Shown: positions 26,562 to 35,075 of the stretch, one piece after another
How the letters are laid out: each line of letters starts with the position of its first letter
Numbering within the stretch: position 1 is the first letter of the stretch
Assembly (NCBI RefSeq): GCF_004342445.1
Contig: NZ_SLWW01000001.1
Coordinates: 124,001-188,000 of the forward strand
Length of the DNA: 64,000 bases
Direction of reading: 5' to 3'
Source of the DNA: Rhodovulum euryhalinum
GTDB taxonomy: Bacteria > Pseudomonadota > Alphaproteobacteria > Rhodobacterales > Rhodobacteraceae
The notes under the pieces: model-generated
What the model was told of the DNA's origin: nothing
What the model saw: only the letters and a program-made list of their open reading frames with translations
Databases searched by the model: none
Translations under genes and position numbers: made by a program

Positions 26562-27860
26562 TCAGCGCGGCGGCAGGATCAGGATCGCCCGGAAATCGTT
26601 GACATTGGTCAGCGTCGGGCCGGGGATCACCTGATCGCCCAAGGCGGCAAAGAAGCCGTGGCTGTCATTGGCGGCCAACGCGGCGTCCGCCACGCACCCC
26701 GCGGCATGTGCCCGGGCCAGCGTGCCGGGGCCGATCACCGCGCCCGCAACCTCGGCCGCACCGTCCACCCCGTCGGTATCACAGGCGATGGCGTGGATGC
26801 CGGGCGCAGCGTTCAGCGCCACGGCAAGCGCCAGCGCGTATTCCGCGTTCGGCCCGCCCACGCCGTCGCCCCGGCGTGTCACAGTACATTCGCCGCCCGA
26901 CAGCAGAACAAGCGGCGCGTCGCCCCGGGCCATGGCCGCCTGACGGTCCAGCGCAAGCCGGGCATGATCGGCCGCCAGATCGCGCGCCTCGCCCTCCAGC
27001 GCATCACCCAGGATCTCGACCCGGCAGCCGGCGGCCCGCGCGATCCCGGCGGCCGCCTCCAGCGATTGCGACGGCGCCGCGATCACCCGGTTCTCGACCC
27101 GCGCAAGCCGCGGATCGTCCGGGGCCAGCACGCCGGTCTTGCCCGCCAGAACGCGGGCGACCGCGGCGGGCGGCTCGATCCGCCAGCGCGCGAGGATCGC
27201 GCTGGCATCGGCGGGTGTCGTCCGGTCGCCGACCGTGGGCCCCGAGGCGATGAACGCCGGATCGTCGCCCGGCACGTCCGAGATCATCAGTGCCAGCATC
27301 CTTGCCGGGAAGGCCGCGGCGGCAAGCTGTCCGCCCTTGACCCGGCTCAGGTGCTTTCTCAGCGTGTTCATCTGCCCGATCGGCGCGCCCGAGGCCAGCA
27401 GGTCGGCGTTCACCTTCTGCTTCTCGGCGAGGCTGATCTCGCCCGCGGGCTGGATCAGCAGGGCCGAGCCCCCCCCCGAAATCAGGGCGAGCACGAAATC
27501 GTCCTCGCCAAGCCCCTCCAGCAACGCCAGCATCCGCGCGGTGGCGCGGGCGCCGGATTCGTCCGGCACCGGGTGCGCGGCCTCGACGATCTCGACGCCT
27601 TGCGTCGGGCGTGCATAGCCATAGCGGGTGATCACCAGCCCCTCACAGGGGCCCCAGGCGCTTTCCACCGCCTCGGCCATCCGCGCCGACGCCTTGCCCG
27701 CGCCCAGCACCACCACCCGCCCCGCGGGCCTCGGCGGCAATGCGGCGGGCACTGCGCGCATCGGATCCGCTGCCGCAACGCCGACATCGAAGAGGCAGCG
27801 CAGAAACGCCTCAGGGGCATCACTGGGCGAGGGAACGGGATGGGCGGCCGTCTCGGTCAC
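26562..27860 (-). CDS. Glycerate 2-kinase (DUF4147/MOFRL family, TtuD/GckA type)
   Basis: 432 residues. The N-terminal DUF4147 part has RVVVLGAGKASARMAEAVE and LALISGGGSALL (residues about 48-135); the C-terminal MOFRL part has LLSGGECTVTRRGDGVGGPN and ACDTDGVDGAAE. It phosphorylates D-glycerate to 2-phosphoglycerate, feeding lower glycolysis. It is transcribed towards the sugar phosphorylase on the same strand with about 130 bases between, so the two are probably one catabolic unit. Confidence 0.93.
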   Translation of the reverse strand: MTETAAHPVPSPSDAPEAFLRCLFDVGVAAADPMRAVPAALPPRPAGRVVVLGAGKASARMAEAVESAWGPCEGLVITRYGYARPTQGVEIVEAAHPVPDESGARATARMLALLEGLGEDDFVLALISGGGSALLIQPAGEISLAEKQKVNADLLASGAPIGQMNTLRKHLSRVKGGQLAAAAFPARMLALMISDVPGDDPAFIASGPTVGDRTTPADASAILARWRIEPPAAVARVLAGKTGVLAPDDPRLARVENRVIAAPSQSLEAAAGIARAAGCRVEILGDALEGEARDLAADHARLALDRQAAMARGDAPLVLLSGGECTVTRRGDGVGGPNAEYALALAVALNAAPGIHAIACDTDGVDGAAEVAGAVIGPGTLARAHAAGCVADAALAANDSHGFFAALGDQVIPGPTLTNVNDFRAILILPPR

Positions 27861-27916
27861 GGGATCGCATGCTCTTGCTTCGGTTGTTCCGTCTTAGCGT
27901 TCCGGCCGAAGTCTGC

Positions 27917-27992
27917 CTAGGGTTCGCGCCCGGCCGGATACGACGGCAGGGACCGCGCCTTACAGAAGACGCGAACCTTTCCCGAACCCTAG
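27917..27992. repeat. Competing inverted repeats at the nsrR 3' end
   Basis: CTAGGGTTCG (27917-27926) is exactly complementary to CGAACCCTAG (27983-27992), which spans the nsrR stop codon. A third segment, CGCGAACC (27970-27977), is exactly complementary to GGTTCGCG (27921-27928) and would compete for the same bases. The two mutually exclusive stems could be a terminator/antiterminator or a processing site between nsrR and the glycerate kinase gene. Confidence 0.4.
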
Positions 27993-28432
27993 TCGGCCTC
28001 GGTCAGCATCAGCGCCTTTTCCAGTTCACGGTTGCCTGCAACCAGTTCGGCCAGCGTCACCCCGTCCAGCGTGCGATAGAACGCGTCGATCGCCTGGTGC
28101 AGCGTGCCCTTCAGCCGGCAGAAGCACGAGATCGGGCAGGTGTTCGTCTCGGGATCGAAACATTCGGCAAAGGGCACGCCTGCCTCGAGATGGCGAAACA
28201 CCTCGCCCACGGTGATCTCCTCGGGCGGGCGCTTCAGCGTCAGCCCGCCGTTGCGCCCCCGCGTGGTCTTGACCAGCCCGTGATGCGCCAGCGAGTTGAT
28301 CACCTGCGCCATGTGGTTTTCCGAAGTATTGCAGGCGCTCGCGATGTCGGACTTGCGCACGGTGCGCTCGCCGTTCACCGCGCAGTACATCAACGCGCGC
28401 ATCGCGATGTTGGTGCGGGTGGTCAACCTCAT
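27989..28432 (-). CDS. nsrR: Rrf2 family iron-sulfur regulator, NsrR-type (RirA possible)
   Basis: 147 residues. The winged helix includes SENHMAQVINSLAHHGLV and TTRGRNGGLTLKRP; the HM-x-x-I-N-x-L pattern is NsrR-like. Cluster cysteines are in ECFDPETNTCPISCFCRLK: spacing C-x7-C-x5-C plus one extra Cys. That spacing also occurs in the iron regulator RirA, so identity is not certain. NsrR senses nitric oxide through an Fe-S cluster. Divergent from cydDCABX, which encodes the NO-tolerant bd oxidase and its assembly factor, supporting an NsrR role. Confidence 0.82.
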   Translation of the reverse strand: MRLTTRTNIAMRALMYCAVNGERTVRKSDIASACNTSENHMAQVINSLAHHGLVKTTRGRNGGLTLKRPPEEITVGEVFRHLEAGVPFAECFDPETNTCPISCFCRLKGTLHQAIDAFYRTLDGVTLAELVAGNRELEKALMLTEAD

Positions 28433-28485
28433 GGACGGTTCTCTTTGCCATCCGTCGCGGATAATGATCTATCTCACATACGGGT

Positions 28486-28500
28486 TCTATCGAGAATAGA
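28486..28500. promoter_or_regulatory. Inverted repeat in the nsrR/cydD gap
   Basis: TCTAT-CGAGA-ATAGA is a perfect five-base inverted repeat in an AT-rich island between the divergent nsrR and cydD genes. Position fits an Rrf2 or other operator. An ATCAA half-site lies at 28512, but its partner does not match the FNR consensus. Confidence 0.3.
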
Positions 28501-28574
28501 GCCTGTTAAAGATCAAGCAAGTCTCTTGCGCCGACGGCCAGGGGATCGATGCAGGCAGTCGGGCGGGGAAGGGT

Positions 28575-30278
28575 TTGGGCCGAGGACGCGCGAAGAAGGA
28601 CGACCCCGCAGCGAGGCGGCTGGCCCGGATGACGGCCCCGGTGATGAGCAGGCTCGAACGCGCCGGCGCTCTGGCAACGGGCGCGTCGTTGTTGTGGCTG
28701 ATCCAGGCGGGTGCGGTTTCACTGGCGATCGGGCACATGCTGGAACCTGACCGCGTGGGCGGCCATGTTGCCGCCTATGCGCTTGTGTTCATTGCGGTGG
28801 GGATCGGGCGCGCGCTTCTGGACGACCGGGCAGGTGCGATGGCGTTCCGGGCCGCCGACACGGTTCTGGCGCTGGAACGGGCACGCCTCGTCACCCGCGA
28901 ATCACGCCGCGCGACCGACGACGCCGCGCGCCCGCCGGCCGCCCGCACCGCCACGCTGGCCGCCGAGAAGCTGGCCGCGATGACGCCTTTCCTGACCCGC
29001 TACGCCATTGCCCGCCGCCGCGCCCATGTCGTGCCGCTGGTGATTCTCGCGGTGACCTTCTGGTTCTCCTGGGCGGTGGGTCTGGTGCTGCTGGTGGCGG
29101 GGCCGCTGATCCCGGTCTTCATGGCGCTGGTCGGCATCGCCGCCAAACAGGCCAGCGAGCGGCAGATGGAAGAGCTGTCGAACATGAACGTGCTGCTTCT
29201 GGAACGGCTGACGGCGCTGGTGGACATCAAGCTGCTGGACGCCTCCGAGCGCACCGTCACCGGTTTCGGTGACGCCGCCGACCGGTTGCGGCGGCGCACG
29301 ATGGAGGTTCTGCGCATCGCCTTTCTCTCGTCGACCGTGCTGGAACTCTTCGCCGCGATCGGGGTGGCGATGGTGGCGGTCTATGTGGGCTTTTCGCTTC
29401 TGGGCGAACTTACCTTCGGTGCCTGGGCGACGCCGCTGACCGTGGCCGAGGGCGTTTTCCTGCTGCTGCTTGCGCCCGACTATTTCCAGCCGCTCCGCGA
29501 TCTGTCCTCGGCCTGGCACGACAAGGCCGACGCCAGCGCCGTGGCGCGCGAACTGGCCGAGATCGAGGCCAGGGGCGAAAGCACCTTTCTGGGCGTCGGC
29601 GCGACGGCAAGGCCGATCGACACCGAGAACACGATTTCGGTGCGCGGGCTGGCCTACCGTCCGCCGGGGGGGCGGCTGATCCGGTTCCCTGATTTCGACC
29701 TCGCGCCGGGCGAGACGCTGGCGATCACCGGGCCCAGCGGCATCGGCAAGTCCTCGCTCCTGCGGCTGATCGCCGGGATGGCGGTGCCGACCGAAGGCGA
29801 GATCCGGCTGGGCGACATCGTTCTGGGCCCCGAGAATGCGGATGCCTGGCGCGCCCGTCTGGGCTGGCTGCCGCAACAGCCGCGCTTCGTGTCGGGCAGC
29901 CTGAGGAAAAACCTGTCGCTCGCGGTGCGCCCCGGCCGGTCGCTGCCGCTGGACGCGGCGCTGGAACTGGCCGCGGCCGACCGGGTGGTGGACACGCTGC
30001 CCCGCGGGCTCAACACCCAGATCGGCGAGTTCGGCATGGGCGTCTCGGGCGGCGAGGCGCGGCGGCTGATCGTTGCCCGCGCGGCGCATGCCCACCCCGA
30101 CCTGCTGCTGGCCGACGAGCCGACCGCCGATCTGGACGAGGAAACCGCCGGGCTGGTGACCGAGGGGCTTCTGGGGCTGGTCGCGGGGGGCGCGGCGCTG
30201 ATCGTGGCGACCCATGACCCGGCGCTTGCCGGGCGGATGGACCGCCAGATCGCGATGCGCGCGGAGGCCGCGGCATGA
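28575..30278 (+). CDS. cydD: ABC transporter CydD (cytochrome bd assembly, cysteine/glutathione exporter)
   Basis: About 567 residues from a TTG preceded by GGGGAAGGG; an ATG at 28629 is an alternative. Six membrane helices (about 30-300) precede an ABC domain with Walker A GPSGIGKSSL, signature VSGGEARRL and Walker B LLLADEPTADLD. CydDC exports cysteine and glutathione or heme to the periplasm and is needed for cytochrome bd maturation. The stop overlaps the cydC start (ATGA). Confidence 0.93.
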   Translation: MGRGRAKKDDPAARRLARMTAPVMSRLERAGALATGASLLWLIQAGAVSLAIGHMLEPDRVGGHVAAYALVFIAVGIGRALLDDRAGAMAFRAADTVLALERARLVTRESRRATDDAARPPAARTATLAAEKLAAMTPFLTRYAIARRRAHVVPLVILAVTFWFSWAVGLVLLVAGPLIPVFMALVGIAAKQASERQMEELSNMNVLLLERLTALVDIKLLDASERTVTGFGDAADRLRRRTMEVLRIAFLSSTVLELFAAIGVAMVAVYVGFSLLGELTFGAWATPLTVAEGVFLLLLAPDYFQPLRDLSSAWHDKADASAVARELAEIEARGESTFLGVGATARPIDTENTISVRGLAYRPPGGRLIRFPDFDLAPGETLAITGPSGIGKSSLLRLIAGMAVPTEGEIRLGDIVLGPENADAWRARLGWLPQQPRFVSGSLRKNLSLAVRPGRSLPLDAALELAAADRVVDTLPRGLNTQIGEFGMGVSGGEARRLIVARAAHAHPDLLLADEPTADLDEETAGLVTEGLLGLVAGGAALIVATHDPALAGRMDRQIAMRAEAAA

Positions 30279-31936
30279 CTCACCTCCTGCACATCCTGCG
30301 GCTGATCTGGCGCGCGCAACCCGCGGCGCTGATCCGCGGCACGGCGCTGGCGGTGACGGTGGTGGCGGCGGGCGTGGCGCTTCTGGGCCTGTCGGGCTGG
30401 TTCATCACGGCGGCCGGCGCCGCGGGGCTGGCGGGCATCGGAATCGCCTTCAACGTGTTCCAGCCCTCGGCCGCGGTGCGCTTTCTGGCGCTTGGCCGGA
30501 CCGCGGCACGCTATGGCGAGCGGATGCTGACCCATGACGCCACGCTGAAAAGCCTCAAGGACATCCGCGTGGGGCTGCTGCGGGGCGTGCTGGACCTGCC
30601 GTTCCAGCGGCTTGCCCGGCTTCGGGGCGCCGAGACGATGAACCGGCTGGTGGCCGATGTCGACGCGCTGGACGGGATCGCCCTGCGGCTGTTCATCCCG
30701 GCGGTGTCGGCCGCGGTGGTCTATCTTGGCACCTTCCTTGTCCTGTGGTGGCTGACCGACCTGATCCTTGCCGCCTGGATCGTGTTCAGCTTCACCTGCG
30801 GCACGGGGCTCGTGCTGCTCTGGACCGGGCGGCACGCACTGGCCCCCTCGCGCCGGGCGGAAAAGGCGCTTCAGGCCTTCCGCATCCGGCTGATCGACCT
30901 GCTGCGGGCGCGCGACGACCTGGTGGTCTATGGCCGGCTGCCCGACCAGGCCGAGGCGGTCGGTGCCGCCGAACGCCGCCTGCGCGAGAATCTCGACGCG
31001 GTCGACCGGCTGGAACGCCGCGCCGGGATGATGCTGGCGCTGACCACGACGCTGTCGGCGGGCACGGCGCTCTGGCTGGGCGGCGCGCTGGTCGAACGCG
31101 GCGCGATCTCGCCCGCGCAGGCGGCGCTGGGATTCTTCGCGGCGCTGGCGCTGTCCGAGACGGTGCAGCCGGTGCGCCGCGGGCTGGCCGATCTGGGCCG
31201 GATGCTGGACGCCGCCCGCCGGGTGCGCCGGCTGTTGCCCGAGACCGGCGCCGCCCCCGCCCCGGCCGTCCCCACGGGCCCTGCGCCCCGCCCCGGGACC
31301 CCGGCGCTGGAGCTGGACGGCACCACCTACCGCCACCCGGGCGCCGAAACACCGGTGATCGACGGGTTCGCGCTGCGCGTTGCGCCCGGCGAAAGCGTGG
31401 CCCTGACCGGCGCCTCGGGCCGCGGCAAGAGCACGGTTCTGGCGCTGGCCGCGGGGTTGATCGCCCCCGATGCCGGCCGCATCCTGATCTCGGGCCGCCC
31501 GCTTGCCGATCTGTCCGAAACCCAGTTGCGCGCCGAGGTGACCTATCTGCCCCAGCGCAGCATGCTGCTTGGCGCCAGCTTCTACGACATGCTGGCGCTC
31601 GGGGTGCCGGGCCTTGACGAGACGGACGCCCTTGCCGTGCTCGAGGCCGTGGCCCTGTCCAGCACGGTCGCGGGCCGGGGCGGGCTTCATTCGCCCCTGT
31701 CCGAAAACGGCGCTGGCCTTTCGGGCGGCGAACAGCGCCGCCTGGCCCTGGCCCGCGCATTGTTGCGCCGCCCGCGCCTGTTGCTGCTGGACGAGCCGAC
31801 CGAGGGGCTGGACCGGCCCACGGCGATCCGCGTTCTGGCGGGCATCCGCGAGGTCCTGCCGCAGGCGGCGATCCTGACCGCCTCACACCGCCGGGCCGAA
31901 CGGGACTGGGCGGACCGCCTGATTCGCATGACCTGA
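30275..31936 (+). CDS. cydC: ABC transporter CydC (partner of CydD)
   Basis: 553 residues. The N-terminal transmembrane domain starts LHILRLIWRAQPAALIRG with GLSGWFITAAGAAG, typical of CydC. The ABC domain has Walker A GASGRGKST, signature LSGGEQRRLA and Walker B LLLLDEPTEGLD. It forms the CydDC heterodimer. The ATG overlaps the cydD stop, and cydABX follow after 166 bases that contain their own FNR-type promoter. Confidence 0.95.
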   Translation: MTHLLHILRLIWRAQPAALIRGTALAVTVVAAGVALLGLSGWFITAAGAAGLAGIGIAFNVFQPSAAVRFLALGRTAARYGERMLTHDATLKSLKDIRVGLLRGVLDLPFQRLARLRGAETMNRLVADVDALDGIALRLFIPAVSAAVVYLGTFLVLWWLTDLILAAWIVFSFTCGTGLVLLWTGRHALAPSRRAEKALQAFRIRLIDLLRARDDLVVYGRLPDQAEAVGAAERRLRENLDAVDRLERRAGMMLALTTTLSAGTALWLGGALVERGAISPAQAALGFFAALALSETVQPVRRGLADLGRMLDAARRVRRLLPETGAAPAPAVPTGPAPRPGTPALELDGTTYRHPGAETPVIDGFALRVAPGESVALTGASGRGKSTVLALAAGLIAPDAGRILISGRPLADLSETQLRAEVTYLPQRSMLLGASFYDMLALGVPGLDETDALAVLEAVALSSTVAGRGGLHSPLSENGAGLSGGEQRRLALARALLRRPRLLLLDEPTEGLDRPTAIRVLAGIREVLPQAAILTASHRRAERDWADRLIRMT

Positions 31937-31960
31937 AACCTGCATCCCAGATGTCTGATA

Positions 31961-32009
31961 TTGATCTGGGTCAAGGTTCGCACACAAAAGTATACCTATA
32001 AAAATTCTA
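31961..32009 (+). promoter_or_regulatory. Class II FNR-type promoter of cydABX
   Basis: TTGATCTGGGTCAA (31961-31974) is a near-perfect FNR box (TTGAT-N4-ATCAA). A TATAAA hexamer at 31997-32002 predicts a start near 32009, which puts the box centre (31967.5) exactly at -41.5, the class II activator position. FnrL or a related Crp/Fnr protein such as an NnrR/Dnr type would activate cydABX at low oxygen. The predicted 5' leader to the cydA ATG is about 94 bases. Confidence 0.75.
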
Positions 32010-32102
32010 ATATGTATTGGTGTCGCAACTTTCCGGTACGCCGGAGCGTGCGACTCGATGCAGATTGAGGGAATACGGGTAACGGCCAAAGGAGGCCCGC
32101 CA

Positions 32103-33701
32103 ATGGAACTCGACATCGTCGAGCTGTCCCGGCTCCAGTTCGCCATGACAGCGATGTACCACTTTCTCTTCGTGCCGCTGACGCTTGGCCTGTCGGTCAT
32201 CGTCGCGATCATGGAGACGGTCTACGTGATGACCAACCGCCCGATCTGGCGCCAGATGACCAAGTTCTGGGCCACGCTGTTCGGGATCAACTTCGTCCTT
32301 GGCGTCGCCACAGGCATCACCATGGAATTCCAGTTCGGCATGAACTGGTCCTACTACAGCCACTACGTCGGCGACATCTTCGGCGCGCCGCTGGCCATCG
32401 AGGGGCTGATGGCCTTCTTCCTCGAGGCGACCTTCGTCGGCCTGATGTTCTTTGGCTGGGACAAGATGTCGAAGGTCGCCCATTGCGTCGTCACCTGGCT
32501 GGTGGCGATCGGGTCGAACTTCTCGGCGCTGTGGATCCTCATCGCCAACGGCTGGATGCAGAACCCCGTGGGGGCCGAGTTCAACCCGATGTCGATGCGG
32601 ATGGAGATGACCTCGTTCTTCGACGTCATGTTCAACCACGTCGCGCAGGCCAAGTTCGTGCACACGGTGTCAGCGGGCTATGTCACGGCGTCGGTCTTCG
32701 TGCTGGGCGTTTCGGCCTGGTATCTCATCAAGGGCCGGCACGAGGCGCTGGCGCGGCGGTCCATCGCGGTCGCGGCCAGCTTCGGCCTGGCGGGTGCGCT
32801 GTCGGTCGTGGTGCTGGGTGACGAGTCGGGCTATTCGGCCACCCACACCCAGAAGATGAAGCTCGCCGCGATCGAGGGCATGTGGGAGACCGAAGAGGCG
32901 CCCGCGCCCTTCAACCTGATCGGCGTGCCGGACATGGAAGAGCGCGAGACCAAGTACGCGGTCAAGATCCCCGTCGCGATGGGCCTTCTGGGCACCCGCT
33001 CGCTGACCGAGGAGATGTCCGGCATCAATGATCTGGTCATCGAATCCGAAAAGCGGATCCGAAATGGTCTGATCGCTTATGATGCGCTGATGGACATCCG
33101 CGCGGCCAAAGGCGATGCCACCCCCGAGATGACCGCGCGCTTCGAGGACCACAGCGACGATCTGGGCTTCGCCTTCCTGCTGAAGCGCTATGTCGAGGAT
33201 CCCCGCCAGGCCACCGAGGACCAGATCGCCATGGCCGCCGAGGACACCGTGCCCGGCGTTCCACAGCTGTTCTGGGCGTTCCGCATCATGGTGGGGCTTG
33301 GGTTCATGTTCATCGGCGTGATGCTGTTCTTCTTCATCCGCGCCAACTTCTACCGCATGAGCTTCCCGCGGTGGTCGCTGTGGGCGGCGGTCTTCGCCAT
33401 TCCCACCCCCTGGATCGCCGCCGAGGCCGGCTGGTTCGTGGCCGAGTTCGGCCGCCAGCCCTGGACGGTGGACGGTGTGCTGCCCACCGCGCTTTCGGTC
33501 AGCCATCTCAGCGTGACGCAGGTTGCCCTGACGCTGGCGGGCTTTGTCACCTTCTATTCCATCCTGTTCGTGATCGAGATGGGACTGATGGTGAAATACA
33601 TCCGCAAGGGTCCGTTCATGGACGTACCCGAAACCGACGCCTGGACCAAGCGGCATGAGGGCCGTCTGTCGGGGCGTGACTTCACCCAACCGGCGGAGTG
33701 A
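32103..33701 (+). CDS. cydA: Cytochrome bd ubiquinol oxidase subunit I
   Basis: 532 residues. It begins MELDIVELSRLQFAMTAMYHFLF with the heme-ligand histidine near residue 19 and has nine or so membrane helices. The quinol loop region (about 250-400, including the segment with EDHSDDLGFAFLLKRY) is long, as in E. coli bd-I rather than the short CIO type. It oxidises ubiquinol and reduces O2 without proton pumping, with high affinity and NO tolerance. cydB and cydX follow with tight spacing. Confidence 0.97.
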   Translation: MELDIVELSRLQFAMTAMYHFLFVPLTLGLSVIVAIMETVYVMTNRPIWRQMTKFWATLFGINFVLGVATGITMEFQFGMNWSYYSHYVGDIFGAPLAIEGLMAFFLEATFVGLMFFGWDKMSKVAHCVVTWLVAIGSNFSALWILIANGWMQNPVGAEFNPMSMRMEMTSFFDVMFNHVAQAKFVHTVSAGYVTASVFVLGVSAWYLIKGRHEALARRSIAVAASFGLAGALSVVVLGDESGYSATHTQKMKLAAIEGMWETEEAPAPFNLIGVPDMEERETKYAVKIPVAMGLLGTRSLTEEMSGINDLVIESEKRIRNGLIAYDALMDIRAAKGDATPEMTARFEDHSDDLGFAFLLKRYVEDPRQATEDQIAMAAEDTVPGVPQLFWAFRIMVGLGFMFIGVMLFFFIRANFYRMSFPRWSLWAAVFAIPTPWIAAEAGWFVAEFGRQPWTVDGVLPTALSVSHLSVTQVALTLAGFVTFYSILFVIEMGLMVKYIRKGPFMDVPETDAWTKRHEGRLSGRDFTQPAE

Positions 33702-33706
33702 GACCG

Positions 33707-34858
33707 ATGATCCTTCATGAATTCCTGGATTTCGAAGTCCTGCGGGTGATCTGGTGGCTCCTGCTCGGCGTGCTGCTGATCGGGTTCGCACTGACCGACG
33801 GGTTCGACCTGGGTGTGGGCGCATTGTTGCCGTTCGTTGCCCGGACGGATGTGGAACGGCGGGTGGCGATCAACACGATCGGCCCCGTCTGGGAAGGCAA
33901 CCAGGTGTGGTTCATCCTCGGCGGCGGGGCGATCTTCGCCGCCTGGCCGCCACTTTACGCGGTCAGCTTCTCGGGCTTCTACCTGGCGATGTTCCTGATC
34001 CTCGCGGCGCTGATCCTGCGCCCCGTGGGATTCAAGTACCGCTCCAAGCGCCAAAGCGAGACCTGGCGCGCGGCCTGGGACTGGGCACTGTTCGTCGGCG
34101 GCTTCGTCCCGGCGCTGGTGTTCGGCGTGGCCGTCGGCAACGTGCTGCAAGGCGTGCCGTTCCGGCTGACCGAAGACCTGCTGTCGATCTACGAGGGCTC
34201 GTTCTTCGGCCTTCTCAACCCCTACGCCTTGCTGGCCGGGGTGGTGTCGGTGTCGATGCTGGTCATGCATGGCGCCGCCTGGCTTGTGCTCAAGACCGAG
34301 GGGCTCGTCGCCGATCGCGCCCGGACCTTCGGCGCCTACGCGGCGCTTGCCACAATCGCCACCTATGCGTTGGCCGGGCTGTGGCTGGCGGCAGGCATCG
34401 ACGGCTATGCCCTGGTGGGCGAGGTCGTGACCGACGGTCCCTCCAACCCACTGATGAGCGAGGTGGCGAAAGGCGGGTCGTGGATGGCGGCCTATTCCGA
34501 GCGGCCCTGGATCCTGATCGCGCCGATCATGGGTTTCGGCGGCGCCGCGCTGGCCTACCTAGGCTTCAAGGCGCGGAAAGAGGGCTGGACGATGATCGCC
34601 TCCAAGCTGGCGATCACCGGCATCATCGCGTCGGTGGGGCTGACCATGTTCCCGTTCATCCTGCCCTCCAGCATCGAGCCGACCTCGTCGCTGACGGTGT
34701 GGGACAGCTCGTCCTCGCACCTGACGCTGTTCGTGATGCTGGTCTCGGCGGTGATCTTCGTGCCGCTGATCCTGGCCTACACCGCCTGGGTCTACAAGGT
34801 GTTGTGGGGCAAGGTCACGGCCAAGGACGTGATGGAAAACAGCGACTCGGTCTACTGA
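33707..34858 (+). CDS. cydB: Cytochrome bd ubiquinol oxidase subunit II
   Basis: 383 residues from the ATG at 33707 (GGAG eight bases upstream); a GTG at 33698 overlaps the cydA stop. Family patterns are visible: GFALTDGFDLGVGALLPF, VWEGNQVWFILGGGAIFAAWP and DSSSSHLTLFVMLVSAV. Eight membrane helices. It stabilises the bd heme site together with CydA. cydX follows after 15 bases. Confidence 0.97.
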   Translation: MILHEFLDFEVLRVIWWLLLGVLLIGFALTDGFDLGVGALLPFVARTDVERRVAINTIGPVWEGNQVWFILGGGAIFAAWPPLYAVSFSGFYLAMFLILAALILRPVGFKYRSKRQSETWRAAWDWALFVGGFVPALVFGVAVGNVLQGVPFRLTEDLLSIYEGSFFGLLNPYALLAGVVSVSMLVMHGAAWLVLKTEGLVADRARTFGAYAALATIATYALAGLWLAAGIDGYALVGEVVTDGPSNPLMSEVAKGGSWMAAYSERPWILIAPIMGFGGAALAYLGFKARKEGWTMIASKLAITGIIASVGLTMFPFILPSSIEPTSSLTVWDSSSSHLTLFVMLVSAVIFVPLILAYTAWVYKVLWGKVTAKDVMENSDSVY

Positions 34859-34873
34859 GAAAGGAGCCGAAAG

Positions 34874-34996
34874 ATGTGGTATTTCGCCTGGATTCTCGGC
34901 CTGCCGCTTGCCGCGCTCTTCGCGGTCGTGAATGCGATGTGGCTGGAACTGCACGAGGACGCGTTGATGGAAGAAGGTGGCGACCGCCGGGACTGA
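34874..34996 (+). CDS. cydX: Small subunit of cytochrome bd (CydX)
   Basis: A 40-residue protein starting at an ATG with AGGAG upstream. One membrane helix (MWYFAWILGLPLAALFAV) is followed by MWLELHED, the expected CydX features: Trp near the start and the conserved Glu in the W-x-E segment. It stabilises the CydAB hemes. Too short to stand out in a six-frame scan, but the position directly after cydB is standard. Confidence 0.9.
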   Translation: MWYFAWILGLPLAALFAVVNAMWLELHEDALMEEGGDRRD

Positions 34997-35008
34997 GCCG
35001 GCTTGTCC

Positions 35009-35034
35009 CGGGCGGGTGCCGTGGCGCCCGCCCG
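35009..35034 (+). terminator. GC-rich hairpin after cydX
   Basis: CGGGCGGGTGCC pairs with GGCGCCCGCCCG around a two-base loop, with a single T-G wobble. No T run follows, so it is more likely an RNA-stabilising 3' hairpin ahead of the real terminator at 35042. Confidence 0.5.
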
Positions 35035-35041
35035 CGTATCC

Positions 35042-35073
35042 GGGTCCGTGCGCATCGCGCGCGGGCCCTTTTT
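35042..35073 (+). terminator. Rho-independent terminator of cydABX
   Basis: GGGTCCGTGCGC pairs with GCGCGCGGGCCC (G-T wobbles) around ATC, followed by TTTTT. It closes the cyd transcript two bases before the convergent livF stop. Confidence 0.75.
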
Positions 35074-35075
35074 CG

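Noticed and set aside
28501-28516. FNR box in front of cydD
   Set aside because: Only the ATCAA half matches; the other half (CTGTT) does not fit TTGAT.
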